A stretch of 14,223 nucleotides of DNA from Candidatus Zixiibacteriota bacterium (GCA_030628225.1 DAOVRJ010000035.1:1-14223); one strand, 5' to 3'. Shown: positions 1-6,925, counted from the stretch's first letter. The notes: generated by a model not told the origin, from the letters alone. Made by a program: numbers and translations.

Positions 1-411
1 ACCAGGCTATTTGATGTGATTTCTGCGCTTCAATCCGCTGTTGATGATGCTGATCCAGATGTGAGTGCCTCCGCTGAATATGCCCTCACTCAAATTGCTC
101 CTATTTCAGTAGAAGAGGAATCAGCTTCACAGCCAAGCTTTGCTTTGTATCAAAACTATCCCAACCCTTTTAACCTCACCACAACAATTCCATATCAACT
201 TGATAAGCCAGCGAAAGTGAGAATACTGATATACAACATCATGGGGCAGCAAATCAGATATCTAGTGAATGAATATCAAGATTCAGGATACTATGCTGTA
301 TCATGGAATGGAGAGAATCAGTTTGGCAACGCGGTTGCTAGTGGGATATATTTCTGTCGGATAAAGGTTGGCAGCAGTACGAAAACGATGAGAATGTTGC
401 TCTTAAAGTAA
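1..411 (+). CDS. C-terminal end of a secreted HEAT-repeat protein with type IX-style sorting domain (5' partial)
   Basis: The frame is open from base 1, so the gene starts upstream; 136 residues are visible before the TAA. Visible residues 3-32 (LFDVISAL, then DDADPDVSASAEYALTQI) resemble one HEAT/PBS-lyase-like helical repeat. About 90 residues follow that match the Por secretion system C-terminal sorting domain: the FALYQNYPNPFN opening, KVRILIYNIMGQ, a SWNGENQFGNAVASGIYF core and a basic terminal strand ending RMLLLK. In this family the tail directs export through the type IX system and surface attachment or release. The usual NPFNP is NPFNL here. A GTG at 16 could mimic a start, but the HEAT similarity continues upstream of it and no Shine-Dalgarno sequence precedes it. 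The rest of the protein lies outside the window, so its function is unknown. Confidence 0.85.
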   Translation, partial: TRLFDVISALQSAVDDADPDVSASAEYALTQIAPISVEEESASQPSFALYQNYPNPFNLTTTIPYQLDKPAKVRILIYNIMGQQIRYLVNEYQDSGYYAVSWNGENQFGNAVASGIYFCRIKVGSSTKTMRMLLLK

Positions 412-458
412 GGAGATTCTTTATTTTGTCTAATCTGTAAATAGATAATATGTTATGC

Positions 459-477
459 GCCTAACCTGCGCGTTAGC
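459..477. repeat. Small inverted repeat, CTAAC/GTTAG
   Basis: CTAAC (461-465) and GTTAG (472-476) form a 5-bp inverted repeat around CTGCGC, between the sorting-domain gene and the lipoprotein gene. No T-run follows, so it is not a convincing intrinsic terminator. The left arm read as GCCTAAC fits the integron core-site pattern RYYYAAC, but the right arm (GTTAGCT) breaks GTTRRRY, and the spacing is far too short for a full attC site. Function unknown. Confidence 0.3.
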
Positions 478-504
478 TACTTCTGAAGAAGCTGAAGGAA
501 AATT

Positions 505-1509
505 ATGAAACCAATCTATCTCGTATGCGCGATTCCCGTTCTGGCGTCGCTGGCGTGTTCAGATACGGAGCTGGGTCCGCAGGGCGTCAACCCCGAGAAG
601 CCTCCCATTTATGTTTCCATCGTTACCCATAACGAGGAGCCTCTGTCCGGTCTTTATCCCGATTTCGTTGCTGACGAAGCCGCCTTCTGGCAGCACCGCG
701 CCAAGGTAGTTGAATTTGCCCGCATGCTCTGCGAAGAGGGAGTTGAGTTTAACTATCAGTCTGATTGGAACTTCCTGCTTGCCGCTGCTATGTACGACAC
801 TGGGACCGTGTCCACAAACGAGAAAAACTTTCTCCGTTTCCTTAAAGATGACCTGGGATTCGGAATCGACCCCCACGCCCACGAAAGTAGTTACAACATG
901 GCTGACGTAGCGTATCTTATAGATAGCCTGGGGGTCGAGACCTCCAACATCGTGGGAGGTTTCATCTGCTTTCCTCCCATTTCCTCCAAGCTGGAGTACT
1001 TAAGAGACACCCTTCACGGCTGGGAGTACGAATTTGACTGGAAAGCTGAACTCTTGTGGGGCGGCGCGACGATCCTGCATCAAAATGAGGATAGCTTGTG
1101 GATTTCCGGGATATGGAAACCCCAGGACAACTTCCACTTCCTGTCCCACGACAACCAAGCCCCATTGCCTTACATCGGAGGCTTCAAGCCTCGTTGGGAA
1201 GGCCTGGACAGCCTCCTGAGCCGGCAAGCTGCTGGAGAGCTGAACGAGGGCCAAATATACACTCAGACCATCATGATCACCCAGATCAACTTGGTCTCCA
1301 ATCCTGGAAGTGTTGACCAGTATCGTCAGAAGATAATCGATTATGCCCCATATACAGACTCAGGTCTCATCCAATGGGTCCAACTGGGTGAGGTTATCGA
1401 TATCTGGCACGCCGAATACGGCTCGCGGCCTGCTCTGTATTCCTGGATAGAAGGCGACATCACCCCTGAGACAGGCACGCCCGGCGGTTTCGCTGTGCCG
1501 GAGCTATAG
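505..1509 (+). CDS. Lipoprotein of unknown function, possible NodB/deacetylase-like fold
   Basis: This is a 334-residue protein. The start at 505 is preceded by GAAGGAAAA at good spacing. The N-terminus is a short lipoprotein signal (hydrophobic IYLVCAIPVLASLA, then Cys18), which fits the permissive lipobox pattern. Ser at +2 would predict outer-membrane placement by the E. coli rule, which may not hold in this lineage. The mature part begins with a strand ending VTHNEE (His42) and later has DPHAHES (His124, His126, Glu127). Together with the alternating strand/helix pattern this recalls the metal sites of polysaccharide deacetylase-like (beta/alpha) barrels. That is inference; I do not recognise a named family. 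Codon use is more GC-rich than in the operon starting at 2039. No partner gene is obvious. Confidence 0.8.
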   Translation: MKPIYLVCAIPVLASLACSDTELGPQGVNPEKPPIYVSIVTHNEEPLSGLYPDFVADEAAFWQHRAKVVEFARMLCEEGVEFNYQSDWNFLLAAAMYDTGTVSTNEKNFLRFLKDDLGFGIDPHAHESSYNMADVAYLIDSLGVETSNIVGGFICFPPISSKLEYLRDTLHGWEYEFDWKAELLWGGATILHQNEDSLWISGIWKPQDNFHFLSHDNQAPLPYIGGFKPRWEGLDSLLSRQAAGELNEGQIYTQTIMITQINLVSNPGSVDQYRQKIIDYAPYTDSGLIQWVQLGEVIDIWHAEYGSRPALYSWIEGDITPETGTPGGFAVPEL

Positions 1510-2038
1510 GTCTGGACCCAACCCGGCGAGAGGTCTGGTGAGCTTCAGCCTATCCTTTGCTTTGGACGCAAGCGAACTTGGCGGGTTTGTCTCAGAGAGA
1601 TCGAAAATCGCAACAATGACAGGCAATCACATCAGGGACAAACTGAAGCAAAACCATAGCCTGGAGCGTATTTTCACTTGGCTGCTAAGAATGGTACGCC
1701 TTACCTCAAGCCAAATTTTGTCTTGACAATAAAGGTGCGTTTAAAGATATTATATTTTCTATGTCACCTACTATGATGGGGGAACATAGGGACATCCACA
1801 TCTACGTTCTAATAGAAAAGGGGCTGTTCCATCCTTTGTTTGCAATATTGCACTGGACATAGTTTATGGTGAGGTAAATATCATTTACGACATTGGGAAA
1901 GCGAACATTGTTGCAGAAAGAAATTGATAGATAAGTCCTTCGTAAATAAATGAACTCACTAGAGAAGAACGGAAAACGATTAAAATATGGGTGCCTTGGT
2001 GCGTTTCTCAGGAGGCCATATTTGAGAAAGGAGAGGAA
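1510..2038. other. Non-coding stretch upstream of the ACP operon
   Basis: About 530 bases with no convincing gene. Short open frames here (for example 1538-1726 on plus, 1802-2062 on minus) lack ribosome-binding sites, domain-like sequence and plausible amino-acid composition. The stretch changes from fairly GC-rich (to about 1660) to AT-rich, marking the compositional boundary of the following operon. The only functional signals I can support are a promoter-like element at 1723-1753 and the Shine-Dalgarno of the ACP gene. No terminator hairpin with a T-run was seen after the lipoprotein gene. Confidence 0.6.
1723..1753 (+). promoter_or_regulatory. Putative sigma70 promoter for the ACP-NagB-ACD-GlmU operon
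   Basis: A perfect TTGACA -35 box lies at 1723-1728. The best -10 is TATTAT (1748-1753, five of six matches) at 19 bp, which is slightly long; with 17-bp spacing the hexamer is the weaker GATATT. If used, it leaves a leader of about 280 nt before the ACP start at 2039. The position, just where the sequence turns AT-rich, fits an operon promoter, but no upstream element was confirmed. Confidence 0.45.
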
Positions 2039-2314
2039 ATGATAGGCCGGGAAGATGTTCAAAAACGGGTGATAAAAGTAACCTCGCAGGTGCTGAGAAT
2101 TGATCAGTCTGAAATTGGGCCCGAATTGAATTTTGTATTTGACCTTGGGGCAGAGTCAATAGACAGCATCACTTTAGTCACTGGTTTTGAAAAAGAGTTT
2201 GATATCGAAATGGATGAGGACTCTGCTTTCGAAGTGCAAACAATAGACAAAGCTGTAGATTACATTATTGATTACTTAGAGAAGAAAAAAAATACGGGGG
2301 GGGATTCTAAATGA
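2039..2314 (+). CDS. Acyl carrier protein
   Basis: This is a 91-residue acidic four-helix carrier protein, typical in size for a stand-alone ACP. Ser40 within LGAESIDSITL is the expected 4'-phosphopantetheine attachment site; canonical ACPs have DSL where this one has ESI. Helix II (residues 40-54) and the following acidic segment (IEMDEDSAF) match the family. It should hold acyl intermediates as thioesters after modification by a phosphopantetheinyl transferase, which is not in the window. The ATG at 2039 is preceded by AAAGGAG five bases upstream. An in-frame earlier ATG (1991) has no ribosome-binding site and would add 16 residues unlike any ACP. The stop overlaps the next start (ATGA), implying translational coupling to the NagB-like gene. 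A dedicated ACP heading a sugar-enzyme operon suggests an acylated product rather than fatty-acid synthesis. Confidence 0.92.
   Translation: MIGREDVQKRVIKVTSQVLRIDQSEIGPELNFVFDLGAESIDSITLVTGFEKEFDIEMDEDSAFEVQTIDKAVDYIIDYLEKKKNTGGDSK
2285..2303 (+). repeat. Adjacent homopolymer tracts A8 and G8 at the ACP/NagB junction
   Basis: Eight A (2285-2292), then TAC, then eight G (2296-2303), inside the last codons of the ACP gene and just before the coupled ATGA. Such tracts are prone to slippage. A one-base change would alter the last few ACP residues and separate the ACP stop from the NagB start. The G tract also sits where a Shine-Dalgarno sequence for the NagB-like gene would be expected. Confidence 0.6.
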
Positions 2315-3099
2315 GAATTATTATTACGAAAGATTACGATGAAATGAGCAGACGAGCTGCATCAATTATTTTCGAGCAAATTTGCAATAAACCTCACTTT
2401 GTTCTGGGGCTGGATGTATCTGATACTGTAATAGGAACGTACAAGGAACTGATCAAACTGAACAAAGAAGAGCGTTTGGATTTTTCAAGGGTGGTGACGT
2501 TTAACCTGGATGAATATTTGGGACTAACATCAACCCATCGTTATAGTTGCCGCTACTTTATGGACACGAACCTGTTTAATCATATCAATATTGATAAACG
2601 AAATATATACTTCCCGAATGGTTTAACCAAAGATCCGCAAATTCTTTGTCAGCAATATGAAAAACTGATTAAAGAAGTTGCCGGGATTGATCTTCAGGTT
2701 TTAGGAATCGGCAGGAATGGTCATATCGGAGTCAATGAACCCGGTTCATCTCTTAATTCTCGTACCAGAATAAAAACTCTGCCAGAGGAAACTGTTCAGA
2801 ATATAACTAAGGTTTTTGAGAAACCCGGAGATGTCCCCAGATTCGCTATAACCATGGGCTTAGGAACCATAATGGAAGCGCGCATGTGCATGTTGTTAGC
2901 CAGTGGAAAGAGAAAAACAGAAGTTCTTGTCAAAGCTATCGAAGGTCCGGTCAGTTCAAGTGTTCCGACCTCAATGCTACAGCTTCATCCAAATGCTATT
3001 ATTATTGCTGATGAAGAAGCAGCTGCCGACCTGAAGCAGAAGAATTATTACCTTTATGCTGAAAAAATGACCCAACAATTGGGATGTGCTCAAATATAA
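2311..3099 (+). CDS. nagB: NagB-family glucosamine-6-phosphate deaminase/isomerase homologue with altered phosphate loop
   Basis: At 262 residues this is close to E. coli NagB (266). The family interconverts glucosamine 6-phosphate and fructose 6-phosphate plus ammonia. Conserved: FNLDEYLGL (Asp67, matching the base Asp72), GIGRNGHIGVNEPGSS (His138 and Glu143, matching His143 and Glu148), SRTRIKTL, the lid/phosphate Lys in SGKRK, and LQLHP. Asn136 replaces Asp141 of E. coli, as I recall for several Gram-positive NagBs. Unusual: the loop TGGTP/TGSTP that grips the substrate phosphate reads V36-S37-D38-T39-V40 (GLDVSDTVIGTY), so both glycines are gone and an Asp would face the phosphate; the Arg172 equivalent appears to be Lys. 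The fold and chemistry are likely kept, but the substrate may not be a normal 6-phosphosugar. It overlaps the ACP stop by 4 nt and lacks a clear Shine-Dalgarno sequence. Alternatives are a biosynthetic (reverse) deaminase or a pseudo-enzyme. Confidence 0.85.
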   Translation: MRIIITKDYDEMSRRAASIIFEQICNKPHFVLGLDVSDTVIGTYKELIKLNKEERLDFSRVVTFNLDEYLGLTSTHRYSCRYFMDTNLFNHINIDKRNIYFPNGLTKDPQILCQQYEKLIKEVAGIDLQVLGIGRNGHIGVNEPGSSLNSRTRIKTLPEETVQNITKVFEKPGDVPRFAITMGLGTIMEARMCMLLASGKRKTEVLVKAIEGPVSSSVPTSMLQLHPNAIIIADEEAAADLKQKNYYLYAEKMTQQLGCAQI

Positions 3100-3101
3100 A
3101 T

Positions 3102-5213
3102 ATGAAAACTAAAAACTTTGAACAAATCTTTTATCCAACGTCGATTGCTGTTGTTGGTGCAACGAATACTCCGGGGACAGTCCCCAATGATATATTCACT
3201 AATATTATGCGAAGTGGATACCCCGGATCAATTTACCCGGTAAGTCCTGGTCACGCCACGATCTCAGGGGCCAAGGCGTATAAATATGTGGTTGATATTC
3301 CCTATCCGGTCGATTTAGCAGTTATAGTTTTCCCAAGTAGCGTCTGTGCTTTGGCGCTCGAGCAATGTGGACAGAAGCGAATCAAAGCCGCAATTGTTAT
3401 ATCAGCTGGATTTAAAGAAATTGGACCAAAAGGTAAAGAACTGGAAGACCAATTAAAAGCGATCGCTGATAAATATGACATATCGATCATTGGACCAAAT
3501 TGTCTCGGTGTGATCAACGCCGACAGCGCCATACAATTAAACGCGAGTTTCGCCCGTAAAATGCCTGAAGAGGGAGCAATAGGATTTTTGTCTCAAAGTG
3601 GAGCACTCTGCACAGCCGTGTTAGATTATGCCTTAAACAAACACATAGGCTTTTCAAAATTTGTGAGTTTTGGTAACAAAGTAGATATCAATGAGGTCGA
3701 TCTATTACAGTATTTACTCAGTGATAAAAAAACAAAGACTATTTTATTATACCTCGAAGAAATAGGTTTAGGAAAAAATTTAATCCAATTGCTGAAGGGA
3801 AATCCTAACAAGAAACCTATATTGGCATTAAAAGCCGGACGAACTTCAGATGGAATTGCTGCTGCTCAGTCTCACACCGGTTCACTGAGTGGGTCAGATG
3901 AAGTTTGCGATGCTGCTTTCAAACAGCTGGGCATCATTCGTGCAAAGAACATCGAAGAGATGTTCAATCATGCAATAGCCTTAACTTACCAGCCTGTCCC
4001 GAAATCAAATAGAATAGCCATTGTTACGAATGCTGGTGGCCCAGGAGTAATGGCCACTGATGCATCCATTGAGAATGGTTTAGAGTTAGCTAAATTTAGT
4101 CCGGATACAAATAAGATACTTAAGAAATCATTGCCCCGAATGGCTAATACTAAGAATCCAGTGGATCTAATTGGAGACGCTCGAGCTGACCGTTACGATG
4201 CGGCCCTGACCAGTATTTCTCGAGATGATAATGTAGACGGTGCCTTGTGTATCCTGACACCGCAATCAATGACTGATATAGAAGCAATTGCTCATTTGAT
4301 CTGCAGAGTTGAAAAAGAAATGACCAAGCCTCTGCTCTGTTCCTTTATGGGCGGAAGTGATGTGTTGAATGGAATTGAGATATTGCAAAAAAGACATATA
4401 CCACACTATGCGTTACCTGAATCAGCCTGTCAATCTTTTGCAGCAACTGTTCGACACAAAAGGTGGCTTTCCCGTCCGCAGAGTAAGGTGAGAAATTTTA
4501 AAGTGAATCGCTCGCGGGCGAAAGAAATAATAGAAAAGTACCTTGGCCGCGGCCAAAGCTACCTGTCCGAGCCGGATGCCTTGGAGATTTTGGACAGTTA
4601 TGGGTTCCCAATTTTGAACTACAAAATAGCTAAAACAGCCAAGCAAGCTGCGAGTTTTAGCGAAGAAATCGGTTTCCCGGTGGCTTTAAAGATCAGTTCT
4701 TCAAGTGTGTTGCATAAATCAGATATTGGCGGTGTACGTATAAACTTAAAAAATAAAAAAGAAGTTACACAAGGATTCAAGCAAATAATCGATAATGTCC
4801 AAGCCCAAAAACGAGATGCTCAGATTCTTGGAGTTATCGTGGAAGAAATGGCTCTTCCGGGCAAGGAAGTAATTATGGGTATTAAGAGAGATCCAAGTTT
4901 TGGGCCAGTAGTTATGTTTGGTTCAGGTGGAGTCTATGTAGAATTAATTCGGGATATCGCTTTCAGAGTCGCTCCGATAACTGAACTGGATGTCCAGGAA
5001 ATGATGAAGGAAACCAGATCATACGTTTTGCTGTCGGGTATCAGAGGCGATAGGCCTGCAGATATTGTATTAGTTGAAGAATGCTTGGAACGTCTTTCTC
5101 AATTAGCTATGGATTTCCCTCAGATCAACGAACTGGATATCAATCCATTGGTTATTTATGCAAAAGGCAAAGGCGCTAATATAATAGATGCAAAAATTAT
5201 GCTTAAAATTTAG
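3102..5213 (+). CDS. ADP-forming acyl-CoA synthetase, alpha-beta fusion
   Basis: This is a 703-residue fused NDP-forming acyl-CoA synthetase (acid + CoA + ATP to acyl-CoA + ADP + Pi, reversible). From the N-terminus: CoA-binding Rossmann domain (SIAVVGATNTPG, residues 14-25), the succinyl-CoA-ligase-like domains (IIGPNCLGVIN, GFLSQSGALC), the phosphohistidine loop SHTGSLSGSDE with His258, and an ATP-grasp domain from about residue 485 with the second His538 in LHKSDIGGV and ELDINPL near the end. Both phosphorylated histidines of the ACD family are present, so it should be active. There is no GNAT domain, so it is not a Pat-type protein acetyltransferase. The ATG at 3102 leaves 2 nt after the NagB stop; an upstream ATG (3084) would overlap NagB. 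Neither has a strong ribosome-binding site. The acyl substrate cannot be read from sequence; it may feed the acyltransferase downstream or load the ACP indirectly. Confidence 0.92.
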   Translation: MKTKNFEQIFYPTSIAVVGATNTPGTVPNDIFTNIMRSGYPGSIYPVSPGHATISGAKAYKYVVDIPYPVDLAVIVFPSSVCALALEQCGQKRIKAAIVISAGFKEIGPKGKELEDQLKAIADKYDISIIGPNCLGVINADSAIQLNASFARKMPEEGAIGFLSQSGALCTAVLDYALNKHIGFSKFVSFGNKVDINEVDLLQYLLSDKKTKTILLYLEEIGLGKNLIQLLKGNPNKKPILALKAGRTSDGIAAAQSHTGSLSGSDEVCDAAFKQLGIIRAKNIEEMFNHAIALTYQPVPKSNRIAIVTNAGGPGVMATDASIENGLELAKFSPDTNKILKKSLPRMANTKNPVDLIGDARADRYDAALTSISRDDNVDGALCILTPQSMTDIEAIAHLICRVEKEMTKPLLCSFMGGSDVLNGIEILQKRHIPHYALPESACQSFAATVRHKRWLSRPQSKVRNFKVNRSRAKEIIEKYLGRGQSYLSEPDALEILDSYGFPILNYKIAKTAKQAASFSEEIGFPVALKISSSSVLHKSDIGGVRINLKNKKEVTQGFKQIIDNVQAQKRDAQILGVIVEEMALPGKEVIMGIKRDPSFGPVVMFGSGGVYVELIRDIAFRVAPITELDVQEMMKETRSYVLLSGIRGDRPADIVLVEECLERLSQLAMDFPQINELDINPLVIYAKGKGANIIDAKIMLKI

Positions 5214-5245
5214 CTGACAAGACGCAACAACAAAGGAGTCATTCA

Positions 5246-6517
5246 ATGCAATTAGTTGTCTTTGAAGATGAAAAGTATGAACAACTATATCCCCTTTCCC
5301 TAACAAGAGCGGTTTTTGAACTAAAATGCGGGATGACCAGTTTGATTGAGAAAATTAGAAGAATGTACCCTACTAATGAAATTTGTTATTTTGTTCGAGA
5401 TTATATTGTACCGACGTTTAAAAAACGTTTCCCATCTGATTCGGTGAATGATATCCGAAGTCTCCTCGACACCGATATTCTGATCATTAATGGGCGATGT
5501 TTATTCATAGATACCCCCTCTGATTTTTTACGCGAAGAAGGATGGGTGGGAGAAAACAACCATGTAGTCCTTGCAAAAATACGAAGAGAAACTTTGGGCG
5601 AGTTTCACGGAGATAATTTGGAGGCATTCCTTAATTATATAAAATCAAAAACAAAAAAAGTGCACATAGACTATAAAATGATCAGTTACCCCTGGGATCT
5701 GATTAATTATAATTCCGAAGCGATTCTTGATGATTTCAAGAACATGAAAAAGGCAGGCATTGAAGGGTTAATAGCAAAAGAAACAGCCATTTATGGCCCA
5801 AAAGAACACGTCTATATCGCAAAAAAAGCAGAGGTACACTCTTTTGTATGTATCGATACGAACAATGGACCCGTGTTTATCGATGAAGGAGCGGAAATCC
5901 ACCCTTTTTCTCGTATTGAGGGCCCTTGTTATATCGGTAAAAATAGTATTATTTTAGGGGCTAAAATTCGCGAAGGATGCTCAATTGGACCTGTATGCCG
6001 GATAGGTGGCGAAGTTGAAGAGAGCATATTTCATGGTTATTCAAATAAATTTCATGATGGATTTATAGGACATAGTTATATCGGGGAGTGGGTTAACCTC
6101 GGGGCACTTACCACGAATAGCGACCTGAAAAATGACTATAGTACTATTAGTGTTATTATAAAAGGAAAACCTGTTGACACGGGAAGTACTAAGCTAGGAT
6201 CATTCATTGGCGACCATACGAAGACGAGCATCGGCACTTATATGAATACTGGAGCTCATATTGGTGCTTTATGTATCATTGTATCTTCTGGAGAAGTTTT
6301 ACCGAAATATATCCCCTCGGGTAGCTGGTTTATCAACAATTACGCAACGAAAGGTTTCGGCTTGAAAAAAATGCTTCAAACAGCTGAAACGGTTATGGCA
6401 AGAAGAAAAGTACAGTATACCGAAGAAGATGCCGAGCTATTGAAAAAAGTATACGAAATTGCTAAACCAGACAGGGATTTGTTAATAAAGAAAACACACT
6501 ATGGTAAAACCTTATGA
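5246..6517 (+). CDS. Alternative GlmU-type sugar nucleotidyltransferase / LbetaH N-acyltransferase
   Basis: This 423-residue protein resembles the alternative bacterial GlmU family (UDP-GlcNAc diphosphorylase / glucosamine-1-phosphate acetyltransferase) found in Bacteroidetes and relatives. The N-terminal region (about 1-175) starts VFEDEKYEQLYPLSLTRAVF and has INGR at 81-84; it lacks the canonical GxGTRM nucleotide loop, as expected for this branch. Residues about 180-370 are a left-handed beta-helix of hexapeptide repeats (FIDEGAEIHP, YIGKNSII, SIGPVCRIGG). The signature NKFHDGFIGHSYIGEWVNLGA carries His270, which lies close to the GlmU catalytic His when aligned by eye. A helical tail of about 50 residues follows. 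AAAGGAG (5232-5238) precedes the ATG by 7 nt. It is the last gene of the operon, 32 nt after the acyl-CoA synthetase, which could provide its acyl donor; related LbetaH enzymes such as LpxA and LpxD use acyl-ACP, so the operon's ACP could serve instead. Confidence 0.87.
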   Translation: MQLVVFEDEKYEQLYPLSLTRAVFELKCGMTSLIEKIRRMYPTNEICYFVRDYIVPTFKKRFPSDSVNDIRSLLDTDILIINGRCLFIDTPSDFLREEGWVGENNHVVLAKIRRETLGEFHGDNLEAFLNYIKSKTKKVHIDYKMISYPWDLINYNSEAILDDFKNMKKAGIEGLIAKETAIYGPKEHVYIAKKAEVHSFVCIDTNNGPVFIDEGAEIHPFSRIEGPCYIGKNSIILGAKIREGCSIGPVCRIGGEVEESIFHGYSNKFHDGFIGHSYIGEWVNLGALTTNSDLKNDYSTISVIIKGKPVDTGSTKLGSFIGDHTKTSIGTYMNTGAHIGALCIIVSSGEVLPKYIPSGSWFINNYATKGFGLKKMLQTAETVMARRKVQYTEEDAELLKKVYEIAKPDRDLLIKKTHYGKTL

Positions 6518-6871
6518 GTCGCAGTAAGCAGCAGGCAGTCGCTCCTCCATCCACCCCAGCGAGATGGCCGCGTTGTCATTGCCAGCGAAGCGAAGCAGTC
6601 TCGCTTTTCCTCTCCCAACAGAAGAGAGCTCGGTGATCCGCTATTCTTGGGGCTTGAGATTGCAGCTCAAAGATTGCTTTTTCCGAACTCTTCGATCAGT
6701 TATAAGAAATCGATTCTATCCCCTTTACAACTCTCTCCTGACAAATTTCTGCATTTGTGATAAAGTGAAGCTACTGATTTTGTTGCTCCTGAATTCAATA
6801 AGAATCGAGCGACTCTCAGTTCAATGTCTTTCTGCGCTGTCCCGAACCCCGATCCCCTTTGTTCATAAAAG
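6518..6871. other. Non-coding convergent intergenic region
   Basis: About 350 bases between the end of the plus-strand operon and the shared terminator. Apart from the two repeat arms (6573-6604 and 6649-6663) and a small TTGAG/CTCAA hairpin (6653-6671), I see no gene, RNA or promoter I can support. Lying between convergent genes, it needs no promoter. Confidence 0.6.
6573..6604 (+). repeat. Degenerate copy of the 'attgcgagcgaagcgaagcaatct' interspersed repeat, left arm
   Basis: TCATTGCCAGCGAAGCGAAG, continuing CAGTCTCGC, closely matches a short repeat common between genes in many bacterial genomes (usual core GCGAGCGAAGCGAAGCAATC). An imperfect inverted arm lies at 6649-6663 (GGGCTTGAGATTGC, complementary to the GCAATCTCAAGC form). 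Together they look like a worn palindromic element downstream of the GlmU-like gene. A 113-codon open frame across 6564-6905 is an artefact of this repeat and the terminator, not a gene. Confidence 0.6.
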
Positions 6872-6901
6872 AAAGCCGCCGATAATACATCGGCGGCTTT
6901 T
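6872..6901. terminator. Bidirectional intrinsic terminator
   Basis: A perfect 9-bp GC-rich stem, GCCGCCGAT (6875-6883) with ATCGGCGGC (6889-6897), encloses a 5-nt loop AATAC. AAA on the left and TTTT on the right make it work in both directions. It lies between the converging GlmU-like and pmbA genes and probably ends both transcripts; the pmbA stop is about 25 nt away. Confidence 0.93.
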
Positions 6902-6925
6902 CTAGCGCCATATTGTCATCAAACC

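Noticed and set aside
1538-1726. 62-codon plus-strand open frame in the gap before the ACP operon
   Set aside because: No Shine-Dalgarno sequence, no recognisable domain, and it ends on the -35 box of the likely operon promoter.
3084-3101. Earlier ATG for the acyl-CoA synthetase, overlapping NagB
   Set aside because: It adds six residues not expected in the family and has no better ribosome-binding site; it remains possible as a coupled start but is less likely than 3102.
6564-6905. 113-codon plus-strand open frame after the GlmU-like gene
   Set aside because: It covers the interspersed repeat and runs into the terminator hairpin, has no ribosome-binding site, and its composition (Ser/Leu/Arg-rich) resembles no protein family.
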